This document shows, one piece after another, positions 36,119 through 49,468 of a stretch of DNA of 64,000 nucleotides. Source of the DNA: Astrocystis sublimbata (Eukaryota > Ascomycota > Sordariomycetes > Xylariales > Xylariaceae). The stretch covers positions 310,001-374,000 of the forward strand of contig JAJNNY010000032.1 in the NCBI GenBank assembly GCA_022453515.1, given 5' to 3'. The notes below the pieces were generated by a model. That model saw nothing but the letters and a program-made list of their open reading frames with translations, did no database searches and was not told the origin of the DNA. The translations under genes were made by a program, and so were the position numbers. Each line of letters begins with the position of its first letter. Position 1 is the first letter of the stretch.

Positions 36119-39100
36119 ATGGCCGACCCGACGCCGACCAGTGCGGCGGCCACCAACGACGCCGACACCGCCAACAGCGCTAGCCACGATGAGTCCGGTA
36201 AGTGCTTAGGTATGCCCACTGCTATGGATGTGCTATGGATGCCCACTGCCCAGGTGCTGTGCCCGCCACGAGCGAGTGAGAGAAATGCCCCCCCATCTGC
36301 CCATCCGCCCATCTGCCCCTCCATCCCTCATCCACATCCCACATCCACACCTCACACATCCCACCAGCCCTCCAGCCCTCAGCCCTCCATCTCAGCTGTG
36401 CTCCCCTCCTCAACCACTCAACCACACAACACCCCATAACACGCAGTCTATGCAATAGCCCAACACAACTTGCAACCTTTCGCTCCATCAGTGAACTGAA
36501 CCGCTCAGCACCCCCCCAAGTCGCCTGCACAACCCATCACTTGCTTGGCTGCCGTCTACCCGCTGTTATCATCCTCATCATCTGTCTTGTCTGCCCTCTG
36601 CTCCGCTGCTCCCGTCCGTCACTGTCGACGACCCTCTGTCCGGCGAGCCCCGCGACACATGGGATTATCACCACCACAATCCCTGGTTGTGGTGATTACT
36701 GACAATGACTGCCAATGCTCCAGCGTCGACCATCACCGTGAACACGACAACCGCGACCACCACCACCAACCTCGCAAAACCACCCACGGCCGCCGCCGCC
36801 CCCTTCCCGCCCCCCAAGACCGACAAGCCACGTCCTCATATCTGTGCCACCTGCCAACGTTCTTTCGCCCGACTGGAGCACCTGAAGCGCCATGAGCGCT
36901 CCCACACCAAGGAGAAGCCCTTCGAGTGTCCCGAGTGCGCCAGATGCTTTGCCCGTCGGGATCTGCTGCTTCGCCATCAGCAGAAGCTGCACCAGTCAAC
37001 TACGCCCTCATCGCGCCCGCGCAATCGCCGCGAGAGCGCCAGCGGTGCCGTCACCACCCAGAGCCGTGCTCGGAAGAATAGCCTCGCCAACACCAATGCC
37101 AGTGCTGCTGCCGCCGCCGCCGCTGCCGGTGGTGTCGGCAACGGCCCCATGCGACCCCGTGCTAACACCATCAGTCATGTTGACCCGAACCACGTGCAGA
37201 TGATGGCGGCTGCCACCGCTTCCGTGGCCCGGGGCCAGCATATGCCCTCTGCCCACCATGCTCGCCACCAGAGTCTCGTTGGCCTACCTATGCAGCATAT
37301 GGACCACCCCTTTGGCGGCATGTCCTCCGTCATGGGCCACCGCGGCATGGCCCACGGCCTGCCCAAGCTGGAGACCCATGGCATGGTTGACTTCAGCAAC
37401 AGCGGTCTCCGCACTGCTCCTCCGTTGGCCTTCCAGCCTGGCAGCATGGACTTTGAAAACCTCTTCTTCGGACAACCAGGCTCGACCATCAACCCAAATG
37501 CGCTCCATTATAGCGAGTCTCCGCACGCCATGTCGCTTGATCCAACCTCGCCGTTCGCTACCGGCATGCAGGACATGTCTACCATCCAGCCAGTCGAAGA
37601 CCCCTTTGACTGGCTGACTGGATTCGAGCAGAACATGTCCTTCGGTAATAGCCAGCACGAGAATGCCGTTGGGGCCTCATCTCCCTCTGCAATGAGTACC
37701 ACCAGCCAGAGCGGCATTAGTGATGTGATGCTTGATGGTTCCAACAACAATGTCAACAATAACAACATGACGGCTGCGGGTCCCATGTGGCCATCCACCC
37801 TTATGGGGCCACCACAGGTCGGCAATCCTTTTTCCATGGACATGGGCAGTGGCGTTTTCCCGGATTTATTGAATGGTGCCCCCGTCTCTCCTCAGCCTCC
37901 GGCCCAGAAGACCGTGAACGATGTTTACTTCTCCACAGCCCCATCCCCAATGAACTCCCTCAGTCCTTCGGTCATGCCAGGCCTGGCGGCGCACAACATG
38001 GACCACACCTTCAATTTCAAGCGGGGGCCTGACAGCTCTGTGATGATGGAGAGACATCAATCTCATGCACCGGTAGCAACCATCACAGATGCTACTAGAA
38101 GCGCCATCATTACCGCCCTGTCACAGTGTACAGCCGCAAATAGTGGCCAAAAATATTCGTTCCCTTCGCCCAGCTCCCCCATGTCTCCCCAAGTGCAGCC
38201 CAGCCAGGAGAACGTAGCTGAAATAGCCAGAACTTTACCGAGCACACAAAATCTACAACGATACGTTGGGAGCTATCTCCGATACTTCCACCCTCACTTG
38301 CCATTTCTACACATACCTACTTTGTCCTTCGACACGCCGCCTACTGCTAGTGGGCCAACCGGTACCGTGATCGGTGGCAGTGGGTGTCTGGTCTTGTCCA
38401 TGGCCGCTATCGGTGCTTTGTACGAGTTTGAGCGACCACAGTCCCAGGAGCTGTTCACCCAAGCCAAAAGGATGACACAACTCTATCTGGAGGAACGGCG
38501 CAAAGCTGATGTCCGCAAGGCTGATTTCGACTTCCGACGAACGCCCGCGTCCGATCAAGGCGCGCAGAATACGCAAGGCACGCAAGGTGCTCACAATTCT
38601 GACACCCCCTTTCACACGCCATTATGGCTCGTTCAGGCTATGTTACTGAACGTAGTTTATGGCCACAACTGTGGTGATAAGGCTGCCAACGAGATGGCAG
38701 CTGCTCATTCCGCGGCGTTGGTCAGCCTTGCAAAGGCAGCGAACCTGGTCCGTCCGCTTCCGCTAGATTCAGCTGAGATCAGAGAAGTTCAAGTGAGCGA
38801 TGCCGAGGGCAGCTGGAATGGCGGACTCAAACCCGAAACGGACGAACAAGCGGAATGGCTACGGTGGAAGACCATGGAAGAACGCAAGCGGACACTCTAC
38901 GTTATCTTCATTCTCTCTAGTCTCCTGGTGGCCGCTTACAACCAGGCTCCCGCGTTGACCAACTCGGAGATCATGCTAGACCTGCCTTGCGATGAGGAGT
39001 TCTTCGCTGCGGAGAGCGCAGCAGCTTTCCAAATAAAAGGCGGTGCCAGGGCAGCCAATCACAACCGAATGACACTACATGAAGCACTGGGCGACTTGCT

Positions 39101-40332
39101 CATGAGTAACGAAAAACAACAGAAAATGGCCTACAATAATAGTCAACAACCGTTTGGGTCTTACGTAAACATGCACGATATTCCGAAGAGCGAGCTGAAG
39201 CCAAGCACTCTCGGTTGTCTGGTGCTCATCAATGCCCTGCATAATTACATCTGGGAAACGCGGCAGCGTCACCAGAACAAGGTCTGGACGAATGAAGAGA
39301 CCGAGAAAATGCACCGTCACATCGAGCCGGCCCTGAAGGGATGGCAATCTGCTTGGGCCAGCAACCCGAATCACAGTTTGGACCGACCTAACCCCTTTGG
39401 CATGGGTCCATTGTCGGCTGATGCTATTCCTCTACTCGACTTAGCCTATGTCCGTCTTTTTGTTAATATGGCACGGACCAAGGAGAAGTTCTGGCAACGC
39501 GACTGGGAGGGCTTGGCCGAGGAACTAGCCCGAGGAACCGAAATCGTTCAACATGCTCAACATTCACCTGCCTCCAACACGGAGTCGATAAACGATCCCT
39601 CGGATGCGTCTGCGGCCAGTTCCATCTTCGTCGACTCGCCCCCCACTCAAACCTCTTCACCTGAGTTTTCCGCTACTAAAATTTCCGCTACTGCTTCCGC
39701 CCAAGCCCAGTCGTACTCCCCTGGTTCGAGCCGAACTACCTCGCGCCGAGAAAAGCATTTGCGTAGGGCTGCTTTTTATGCCGCTGATTCGCTCTCTATG
39801 GACGACAAATTTGGAATGACATTTCATGAACTGAGCAGTCGGGAACTCCCCGTGCAGTCGGCTATGTGTTCGTTTGACTGCGCCCAGGTTCTTGCCGAGT
39901 GGATTTCGACTCTCCAGGATCGTGTAGGCAGGTATCTGGGTATACTTGGGAAGGACGACGTCGATTTGAGCGGAGTCCCCGCTGTTGTGCTTTTGGATGA
40001 TGAGGATATGAAGCTCATTCTCAAGATACAGGAGCTTCTAGCAAGTGCTGAGATGAAGATGAGTATCGATCTAGTCAACGGCACCATCAATGGCAGCTTT
40101 GACTCTCAGCTACAGCTGGATGCAATGGGCGGCTATGCCTCTAAGATCTTGCGTGTCACGGCCTGCATGCTAGATAAATCCGCTGTGTGGCCAGGTGAGC
40201 TAACCTGCTTTCTTCGGTCGAGTAATGCTAACATCCATCTAAGTGCTCAACCTTATGGCTCGTTGCCTCGAGACTCACGCCACTATAAGCCGAAACCGGG
40301 CTGAGAAGTCGGTGTTGGCGAGTAGTGAGTGA
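36119..40332 (+). CDS. amdX: C2H2 zinc-finger transcription factor, AmdX/Adr1 type
   Basis: Proposed exons 36119-36197, 36724-40194 and 40244-40332 give 1212 aa. Exon 1 ([14 protein letters not shown]...) joins across a 525-nt intron with GTAAGT donor, CTGAC branch and CCAG acceptor. If that splice is wrong, translation would start at ATG 36705. Two fingers lie near residues 65-115: [21 protein letters not shown], then [22 protein letters not shown]. The linker and finger sequences match Aspergillus AmdX. Ser/Gln/Asn- and Met-rich low-complexity sequence follows, then a fungal-specific regulatory domain (about residues 530-1000). The last 49-nt intron, with a GCTAAC branch site, is needed for the conserved end [13 protein letters not shown]. 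AmdX activates amdS-type nitrogen and carbon genes; Adr1 activates alcohol, acetate and peroxisomal genes. Targets here are inference. Nuclear. Confidence 0.88.
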
Positions 40333-42069
40333 ATAGGGCGACGGAGCCTCTAGGAAACCCTGCTTTTTCCGGTGTGCCATTTCGCCCCGAACCTCGACTA
40401 TTGCTGTCCCCGGCGGGGTGCAACCGCCAGTAATCGATCAATTCCCTTTGGGCCGGTTGCACGGGGGCCTAGTTCAAATACAGTCCAAGGCGTAGCTTTC
40501 GGCCCAGTCGTAGCTGGGCGTTCCACCCGTTGACTAAACACAGCCTGACCAATCAATTGATGGCCAAATCTTTGCATATCGGCCTCGTAGCCTTTTAGCA
40601 AAAACTCTAACGACAAGCGATCGCAGCCTCTACTTAAAGTATTGAGGCAAAGAAATGCTCTACGTAATGGAACGCACATATCTTCTTCGCATGAATATCA
40701 CGACTGGCTTTACGACCACCAAGAAGTTTTCTACCAACACCATCTTAACATCGAAAATTCAAGTTTTGCGTCTTGCATTATACAATCATGCGGCATCTCA
40801 TATTTGCAACGCCTACCCATTGTCAAGACTTCGATCTGGACGAAATCATGTGAATACGCGATTGCATGTATACGGAAGGAACAACGACTGATTATGCAAG
40901 TGATGATGGATGTCCTCGCGTGAAGTGTGGATGTATTTCGAAAGTTGGAGAAGAGCGTACTGCAAGGACCATACGCATTGTTGGACTACCGGTACAATAG
41001 TTACCGGAGATTATCGATCCCAGGCGTTTTAGAGGCGAGTTTCTGGAGTGCAATAGGGCACGACTGGATTACACCTAGTGGTACGGCCACTACCGGTGAC
41101 GCATATGTCAATTTGAAGGAAGTCCGATGGAAAGAAAATGGCATTCCTGCCGCTAGGCGTCTTGTGGCCTGTTGTCGGTTTGCCATGCCATTTGGCTGGC
41201 GAAGAATGGGCGAGAAACAACGATCTCAGTGGCAGTGAAAGGCTTGGTGGGAAGCCGAGAAAACAAGCCAACGAACTCAGCGGCCTCAAGAGCTCGAGCC
41301 CGTTGCGCGATCTCAGACGTCATATCGTCTGAGTTGGCAAGGCGCGAGAACCCCCTGACAAGGGGGACAACACCGCGCTATGATCTTAAAATGGGGTATC
41401 GTGAGGGAGCGATCAAATAAATGAAATAAACCCGTCAAAACTATATTTTACCTGTGTGCATAGAGTGCTGCGTGATCATTGAGACCCGTTCGTTGTATAC
41501 TTACTACCTAGACGGTATGAGGAATCGCCATCGCCATTAATCCTACGACCTTGAAGATCAGTAAGTAGTATTTCGATAAGACCTGCTCCCAAATAATTTA
41601 CATGATTTTTCAAGTTAATAGCCTCTTTGTTCTCTTTAGAAAGTGCAGGTATGAAAGTGTGAGAGGCGATCTCTCACTCCCTCACTCTTTACTTAACTAC
41701 TCCATACTCTGTCTCTATCCATAACCATATTATTCTCAAATTTTTGAGATTGCCATCTTCACGAATCACTATTATTTACATAGATATTATCTGCCAACAA
41801 TAAGTGACAGGAAGCAAGCGAAATATGAGCTTGCCTACCTACCTACCTAACCTATACCCAAAGGCAGGCACCCTGTCACTGGCATTGTGTTGAGATTAGT
41901 AGGCAATCAGCGACCTTTTGCACATCTGTGAATATTTTGAATTATTTTATTTAGGTAGATAACACTCCACGGAGGCCCTCGCTCAAATCGATTTTCAAAT
42001 CTTTGAATTTTTATATGCGTTTGATATAATCAGATAGATAGATTGGCTGATATGGTCTGGTCTGGACTC
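40333..42069. other. Convergent intergenic region (AmdX-type gene / ArAE-type gene)
   Basis: Two 3' flanks meet here. The frames at 40642-40923 and 41029-41420 have no domain. The part from about 41,450 to 42,040 looks A/T-rich and contains a CCTACCTACCTAACC run near 41836. Confidence 0.5.
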
Positions 42070-45000
42070 CTAGTCGACCTTGCCCTTCCCCCTCCCTCCA
42101 TCCTCATGCAGACTCGCCGAAGCACTTCCGCCCGCACTACTGCTACTACTACTATCACTCAAACCAGTCGTAGAGTCAGAGCCGCCGACACAGTAGCTGA
42201 AATCCACAACGCCGACCAACTTACTCACGCTGTCGACGAGGCGGTCGAGGTCGTCGCACACGAGCAGGCAGCAGACCTGCAGCACGGCGAACTCGGCGTA
42301 GCCGGCCTGCGTCATGTTGCGCGGGTCGAGCAGGCCGTGGATCTCCTGCTGGCGCTGCTTGGCGCTCATGCTGAGAAGACCGAGGCTGGCGTCGCTTCTG
42401 GCTCGGGTTCGGCTGCTGTCGCTGTCGTTGGAGGCTGCTGCGTCGAGGTTCTTGAGCTCGAGCGTGATGTCGTACGGCCGCGGCACCTTGAGGTGAGGCG
42501 GGATGGAGTGGCCTGATTGTAACGCGTTGGAGAGTAGGGTTAGCGTGGAGATTATCCCGTGCTGTGTGGGTGAGATGCTCCGTAGTAGCACGCCCAGCGC
42601 GTCTCGCCACGCGCGCGCATTGGCGTCGTCTTCGCCTGGCGGTGTGGTGGACTGGGCGTCTTTGTCTTTGGTGTCCAGCGAGTCTGTCAGTGTGACTCCG
42701 GGAGTGTATTTCCCGCCGCCGCCGATGGTGAAGGATAGCAGTGTCAGATACGAGTTGATGCGAGACGCTCGTTGGATTATGTCTTCGTATAGCTCGCGCG
42801 GGAACTTGCCGCCGACAGTAGGCTCCCATTTCTGGAAATCGGCGTGCTCTTTTAGGGAGGGGAGGAGCAGCATCAGCTTGCCGAAGAGGCGGACGCGCTG
42901 CTTCGCGAGATGGTGCGCGGGCGTGCCTTTTACGTTGCGGTCGCCGCCGGTGCCGTTGAGCTTGCTTTTGAGGGAGGAGTGGATGACGCTGAAGTAGTTG
43001 GCCAATAGGTACAGGGTGGCGGCGAGATCGCGACGGAGCCATGCGCGCTCCGTCACGGGCGCTGGAAAGATGGTCCAGAAGAAAGAGACAGCGCAACCTC
43101 CGGCGACGGTTGCTAGACGGTACGGTGCCAGTTCGTAAATCGGATAAAACGGCTGCCCACTGGCCTCCGAGGCCGCGATGCCGATCTTGAGAACCTGGAG
43201 CTCGTACCCGAGGATCAGAATCTGCGTCACCATGCAAAGTATGATGGCAGGGATGAAATGCGGGTATTTGAGCAGGAAGTAAATGGTGAAGGCCTGGAAC
43301 AGATACATGAAGACAAAGATGCCGGCAATCCTCCCGTCGACGATGTACCAGGTGATGAGCGTGAGGATCACCGCCGCAAGGGTCCCGAGCACGCGCAGAA
43401 TGAAACCGAATATCGACTGGCCGGAAGTCTGGGTCATGCCGATGGCGATGATAATCATGGCCCAGACGAGTCTCTGTTCCTGGAAGAAGCGGTGCGTGTT
43501 CTCGAGGAACGCGACAATGCCCACCGTCAACGTGGCGCAGGCAGCGCGGAAGCCGAACGCCGACTCCTCAGAGGAGAAAAATCGCGACACGGCGCGCAGC
43601 CCGTTGCCCGCGCGTTGCCAGGCATTGGTCGGCGGCAGGTGCTCCGGTTCTCTCTTCGCCGCGAAGCTGTCGCCCATGTAGATGACGGGCAGACCCGACT
43701 CCATCATGTTGTCGGCGTTGTTCTCTTGACCCTTGTCTTCGTCGTTGAAGACGCTTTTGATCCATTTCTTCAAGACTTTGGGTTTGGGGACGATCAGACG
43801 CTTTTGCTTCATTGTGCCATCTGCGACCTTGGTGTCTGCGAACTCGACCACGCGCAAGACGCCCTCGCCTGCCGCCTCCATCTACGTTGGGAGTTAGTAG
43901 GTTGAAATTGAGATGCTCCAAGAAAACGTACCAGCCTCTCAATGTATAGTAAAATGTAGAGTTGATGTTGGTCGCGACGGGAGAAGGCAGTGTCGTTCAT
44001 CTCCTCTGGCGACATATCATCTGTTGAGAGACCCTTTTCTTTCGTCCACGCGCGGAGAATGGAGCCCCTGACATCACGGAATGACTGAATTCTGACCCTG
44101 AGGGCGGCTGCAAAGCCTTGATCTCCAGGCTTGATCATGTCGCCTTTGGCTTCAACATCGGGGCTGGCTTCGCTCTTCTTGGCCTCCTTGGGACGTGGGA
44201 GAATCTCAAGCAGCATCCCTGCGTGCTGCAGTCCTTCGTCGAGGGCAGCCGAGAGCTTCTCGAATGGCTCATGGAGCTGGCGCATGACTTCGTTCCAGAC
44301 GCGTTTGTCCTCGTTCACCTCGGCGAGGACCTCGAGTGGCGTTTCCGAAGTGGTGATCCAGCCGCGTTTTTCGGCGAGCCTCTGAAAGATGTCGATTACT
44401 GTCCCGATGCCATGGATCGGTATCACAACGCCACGAAACAGTTCCATAGTGGTAGAGAGATCCTTAGCAGACAGTTTGGCATAGGCGATATCTCTCTTGG
44501 CAAAGGGCATATCAATCACCATCTTGCTCGTGAGCAGTCGCAGCTTGAATAGCGTCTCCTTCAAGGATTTGGCCTCTGTGGTTGACTTGGGCGCAGGGTC
44601 CGCCTTGTTCTTCTGGCGCTTTGCCTTGCTGTTGCTCTCTTGAGATTTTCTGCTCTCACCATCGGTGGAGTCTTCGGGGCCGTCTACGTGTGTCGCCGCG
44701 CAGATATCCGCTGGAACAGCAAACATATCTTCTCTTTCCAGACTCTGCAAGTAGGCTTTTTCTTGCTTCACGACGCCCCTCAGAAGACCAATCATGCCCT
44801 TCAGCTGAGCGGTCCAAACGAAACGGCTGGGAAGAGGTACCTATACACGAGGTGTCACGTTAGCTGAGTTGTCCAAAGTACGCATTTTAGATCTCAATTC
44901 GAGAATTTCCAGGACAAATCAAGGAACAAAACGCGCGGAAGGGATTCGAACGCACCACCAACAGAGCTGTGGCTGTCGCAATAGCAAAGCCGGTCAACAT

Positions 45001-45885
45001 GGCTGTGAACAGCCGTCTGACAATAGAAAGGAAAGCAGCATTGCTGGTTATCTGCGGACTCAGGGTGCACGAGATATTGGTGAGAATGGAGTAGACGATG
45101 ACAGGCACGTTCAAGCTCGGATACTTGGCCCGGAGAGTGTTCACGATCCATATATTGGCGAACAGCCACACAGCCGAGACGGCAGACTGGCTCGAGTTGT
45201 AGGTCGGAGGAGCGCGCGGGTCATCAGGGGTCGTCTGGGTGTGGATTCGCGCCTGCAGCGCAGACCATAGGATCAAGAGCGCGACGGCAGACCCGACGCT
45301 CAGGAATATCAGGTTGAAGATCAGCGTCTGCACGAACTTGCCGCGCGGAAGTATGCTGAGCGAGAGCACGGAGATGATGCCGATGATGTAGCCGAAAGTC
45401 GAGAACTCGTGGGAGACGGCGTCGGATTGGTAGATGGCTAATGCTACGGTGGGTGGGATGGCGCCTCTGCGGTGGTCGCGCTGTTAGCAGGTGATGTGCG
45501 ATATAGTCCCCAGGTAGATATAGAACACTACTTAGGTATAGGTATAACAACACAATATGATAACGGTATGGCGGCCATCTTACTTGAACATAGCTACGAG
45601 GGTGGGCGCGTCGAGGCCCAGTTTCGTCACTAAACGTGATACGAAGCCTGGCTTCGGCGGTTGAGGTGCTGGCAGCGGCGGCGCATTGCTCGTGGCTGTT
45701 GGCTTGGTTTCTCGTCCTCCTACTCCTCCTCCTTCCTTTGCCTCTGCCTCTGCCGTGCTGTCGTCGGTGCTGTGGCCATCGGGATCGCGGCCGTTGGACG
45801 ACTCAAGCTGCTTGTGCGGACTCTCCTCCTGAACGGCGTGTTCTCGAACGATGTCATCTTGCGATCCAGACGAGCTTCCCTCCAT
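42070..45885 (-). CDS. ArAE/DUF2421-type polytopic membrane protein
   Basis: Four exons: 45885-45584, 45466-44956, 44840-43932 and 43881-42070, giving 1177 aa; introns 117, 115 and 50 nt. The family (ArAE_2_N plus DUF2421, related to aromatic acid exporters and brefeldin-A-sensitivity proteins) has two transmembrane clusters around long soluble segments. The first cluster lies in exon 2 (GAIPPTVALAIYQSD to FAIATATALLV). The cytosolic helical part follows (LRGVVKQEKAYLQSLE). The second cluster is in exon 4 (FRAACATLTVGIVAFLE, WAMIIIAIGMTQTSGQS, FMYLFQAFTIYFLL). The C-terminal domain ends in a Ser-rich tail. The intron 2 donor (GTGCGT at 44955) was chosen because it gives VPLPSRF in the family position; a donor three bases upstream is an alternative. 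A role as an exporter of organic acids or toxins is inferred from the family. Confidence 0.87.
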
Positions 45886-47169
45886 GATGCATGTGTTGTT
45901 GCCCGTCGAGCGGCCGGAACGCTTAAGGACGCACGCTCACTGGGTATGAATTTGTGAATTGAGGCGGACGATTCGTGTCGTGTTCGCTAGATCTTGATGC
46001 GCATAAGTACATGTATTGGCTTTCGGAGCGCGCCAACGCTTGGGGGTGTGTTCGAGACGATGCGAATGAATATACTCTAGAAATTCAATTGATTGAGGCC
46101 GGAAAGCCACGCGAGAGCCCGCGTACTCAAAGCCTTGGAACCCACAAACCTCTCATGCATCCATCTCTCTTTGTGGCCCCAGGTTCTTAGTTCCTGTTAG
46201 TTCGTCTAGAGCTGGGTGTGAAGCCTTACCTAAACGAATCAGCCCTGAGCACTTACATGACTACATGTAGTACTCCAGCCGTTAAGTACCGGGAAGAGCG
46301 ATGAGAAGTATAAATGGTGGAGACCCGCCTTCAAGGTTGATAATACTACATGTAGGCTGCCCATATCGGCTGCAACTCGCCTTCCATGTTATCTTATCAT
46401 GGGCAAATAATGAAACTATCCCCTACTGGCTATCTGGGAAAGTATTGATACTAGGTAGTTGTGTCTTATCGCGATTATCCAAACAACGACGGTTGTAGGT
46501 CTTGAGGTTGGAGATGTAGGTTTTGCCTCTGGCATGCGTTGGGGTTGTCAAGCAGCCCTATTAATTTCGACATAGCAGGCCGAGGCAGGGCCTCTAGCCA
46601 GGATGATAGATCTCGGTACCTGGAATGCGGAATCCTACGTCATCATGCATAAATTGCCCTGGATACGCCGTTATTGGCTGTCGCAGCCATAGCAATGCTT
46701 GCTACTCCCATCATCATCACCAATAATGGTTTCTGAAATTGCAGATGCTATGCCAGGCGCCTCGAGGTGAGTACATAGGTACCTACCTAGGTAGGTACTT
46801 ACTTGCTGGTTGGCCAGCTACATGTACCATGTGGAACGCAGCTGGCCAAGCTCATACAGGGCTGAGGGGATCGTGGCCCGCGTGGGTACTCGGGTGGTGG
46901 GGTAATGAGCATCGCTCGACGCCAGGGTTCAGGCTAGCATTAGCATGACTTGCCATCAATATTCTCATGGGAGGAAACGTAAAATCGAGTCAATTCCAAA
47001 GTCATGTCGTCTTTTCTACCTGTTCACTTAAAACCAGGTCATTCGAACTAGGACAGACTTCAGTCCGACTGGTACCTCGCATTAAGAGCATGCGCCTAGG
47101 GTTCTACTCGATCCTTCTCACCATTGTGAGAGCCATTTTGTAACAACTCTCGGAAAGAAAACCTTCAGC
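45886..47169. other. Intergenic region
   Basis: Promoter side of the ArAE-type gene and 3' flank of the DUF2235 gene. It holds a strong TACCTACCTAGGTAGGTACTTAC copy of the dispersed palindrome at about 46778-46801. No gene is supported. Confidence 0.5.
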
Positions 47170-48733
47170 CTAAGTGGCGGGTGGATATACAGCGGATGGG
47201 GCCAACTTCCCTCCCTCTATGGCCATATCCTCTCGTAGCATCTGCGCAAAATCACTGAGTTTGCCACGGGAAACTCCCTCTTCCATAACAAGATCCCTTA
47301 ACTCCTTCGCAAATCTAGACCTTTCCGTGAAGTTCAATGTAAACGACTCCTTCGACCAGGCCTGAATCCATCCATACTCGTCTAGTTCGTCACTTATCTT
47401 GTACCCAGCAGGATTTATACTTAGCTCACACTCCGGAAGCATTTGTCTTCCTAGTTTCCACTCTGCTTTGTTGCCCCGAAACATTGTCTTCCATCTTTCG
47501 AGGATGGCACACTTCGCACCTCGGGCCAGGGCGAGGCGTACACTGAAATGTATTTCCATCGACACCAAGTTCTCTCCCCCACTTCTTGGGTACAGATACT
47601 TTCCTCGGCTCACCATGCCTAGTAACCACCAATACAAAGCCGGCTCTGTTGGTTTTCCTGCCCACGGTTAGCAGTCTTCCAATCACGCGATAAGACGTTT
47701 GGCTTACCTGGCCCTGAAGTTGAGGAGAGTACTGACGTCTCTTTCAACTGCCCCAAGGCTCTATTGATGTTAAAATTCCATTCGAGGAATTTGTGGCACA
47801 GATGCTTTGCAACCTGGCCATTCTCAATGGCAATTCCGATTTGGGCGGTTTTCAACTGTCCGAGCATCCATAGTAGTGTCACAGCCCCAAGTGCAGCGTC
47901 TCCGTTCCCCCCAACATCAGCGTGTGTGCCCATGAACCAACACTGCTTCACGCGGCGAACGCCCTCTTCCTTCGAGTTCCACACCCGCGGCTGGCACTTT
48001 CTTCTGCGCTCGTCCAGAGCCAATGCTTGGAAAGCATTCTCAACAATTCCTGGGACCTGTTTCCCCACGAATGCGAGTGGCCTGGGAGCGAGGTGTAATA
48101 TTGGTAGCCCGAGAGCGCTGACCGTATCCCAGACAACGAGGGCCTTTATCTTTACTTCGTGAAGAATGCCTTCGTCTTTTAGTTTGGGGATATACTCATC
48201 CAGCTTCGTCCTCACTGGATTGGGATCTCCTGGACCCCACCTCTTGAAGTCCTGGCGGCTCCAAAGCGTGAAAAGGCCGCGCAGGTAATAAAGGTATTGG
48301 CAGTGCAACAAGCCAGTCTGGTTTATGAACGAAGCGATGCATTGAACTGCGAAGGCACCCCGCGAGAACCCCACTAGCACTATCTCGTCAGGTTCATCAG
48401 CTAGTAGGCGATCGAAATTATAGTTGTGCGAGATGAAGCTATATGCGTTCCTAATCTTGGCCGATATCCCTACCGAGCTGTTAGTTTAGCGACAACCAAG
48501 AGGGCTGTTAGTATTTAACCTCTTCCAGTTGCGCCATCAATGCCAATATTGAGCTTGCTAGTTCCATTCCCGATCCCGCTATCGTAGTACACTAATTGAA
48601 GACAGTCTTCCTGGTCCACGGGAGAGAGGCACCTTGCAAGTGTCGCAACGTTAGTCAGAGGACACCTGTTGTTAACACCATCCTGCCAGGTGCCATCGCA
48701 AAGGATAAACAGTCTTTTTCTCTGGACCTCCAT
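47170..48733 (-). CDS. DUF2235 alpha/beta hydrolase
   Basis: Three exons: 48733-48520, 48469-47708 and 47657-47170, giving 487 aa; introns of 50 nt. The DUF2235 family shares its catalytic fold with bacterial type VI phospholipase effectors (Tle1). Fungal members are cytosolic and of unknown substrate. The N-terminus has the family start RLFILCDGTWQD and VYYDSGIG. The nucleophile S107 lies in VGFSRGAFAVQ, the acid is likely in VVWDTVSALG, and the His is in WFMGTHADVGGNG. All three triad blocks are intact. The C-terminal part (YWWLLGMVSRGKYLYP) is less conserved. Start ATG 48733 (MEVQRKRLF) was preferred to a non-ATG extension. It is transcribed away from the kinase-ankyrin gene, sharing a 735-bp intergenic region. 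Confidence 0.92.
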
Positions 48734-49468
48734 GTTGAGGCTCACACAGGCTAGTGGCGGATAAGCTATGTTCTCATTTTTATTGTTTATGTTGAAGATG
48801 AACAGGGACCGTTCGAAGCGAGGTCGGTGTTTTGTAGAAAACTTGCGTGTCCAAGGCTGCCGAATCGCCCATCATCAATTGCCGAGTCCCCCCAAACAGC
48901 CCTTGTGGTTTGGCTGCAGTGCAGCGATATTGACCACCACATTACACCGGTAGACGTGTCGATGATACTCAATTGGGCAGTCGATGAGTGAAAGTCTGGT
49001 CGACCCCTGGGCTTGCAGACGGCTGAAAGTAAGAATCCTTGCAAACGAAAATTCTATATCGGAACCAAGCCCAGTCTCGCCAGTATGCCCAATAGTATAC
49101 AAGAACCACCACTTACATGATCTTGAGCTGACGTGCAACCCTAGTTAAGTTCGTGAACCCGAGAGCCTGCCTCTGATCGGCATAAAGCTGCTGTATCACC
49201 ATTTTCCCATCCAATTGTCGATGAATATGAAGCGATAGGGTGGGTGGGGCATGTCATACGGCCCCTTTCTGATGCGTCCGAAGTCAGGGTGCCATCCGCG
49301 AATTGATTTTAGGACTGAGGGGTCTTGGTGTATTGGAGTGGGCGTTGGCCTTGAACTGCGACTGCAAAAAAACTTGATAAAGAACACCCCAGAGTCTGAT
49401 CCGTTTTAGTCCGCCTTTCTAATCACCAGCCTGCCAAAGTTGAGCTTCAAGGTTTCCACACATCCATA
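48734..49468. promoter_or_regulatory. Shared divergent promoter region (DUF2235 / kinase-ankyrin)
   Basis: The 735 bp between two divergent start codons must contain both promoters. A minus-strand frame at 48875-49138 lacks a domain and a good start. No specific binding site is claimed. Confidence 0.5.

Noticed and set aside
44935..44958. Minus-strand GTTCGAATCCC resembling a tRNA B box
   Set aside because: It lies at the intron 2 donor of the ArAE-type gene and has no T-stem or cloverleaf.
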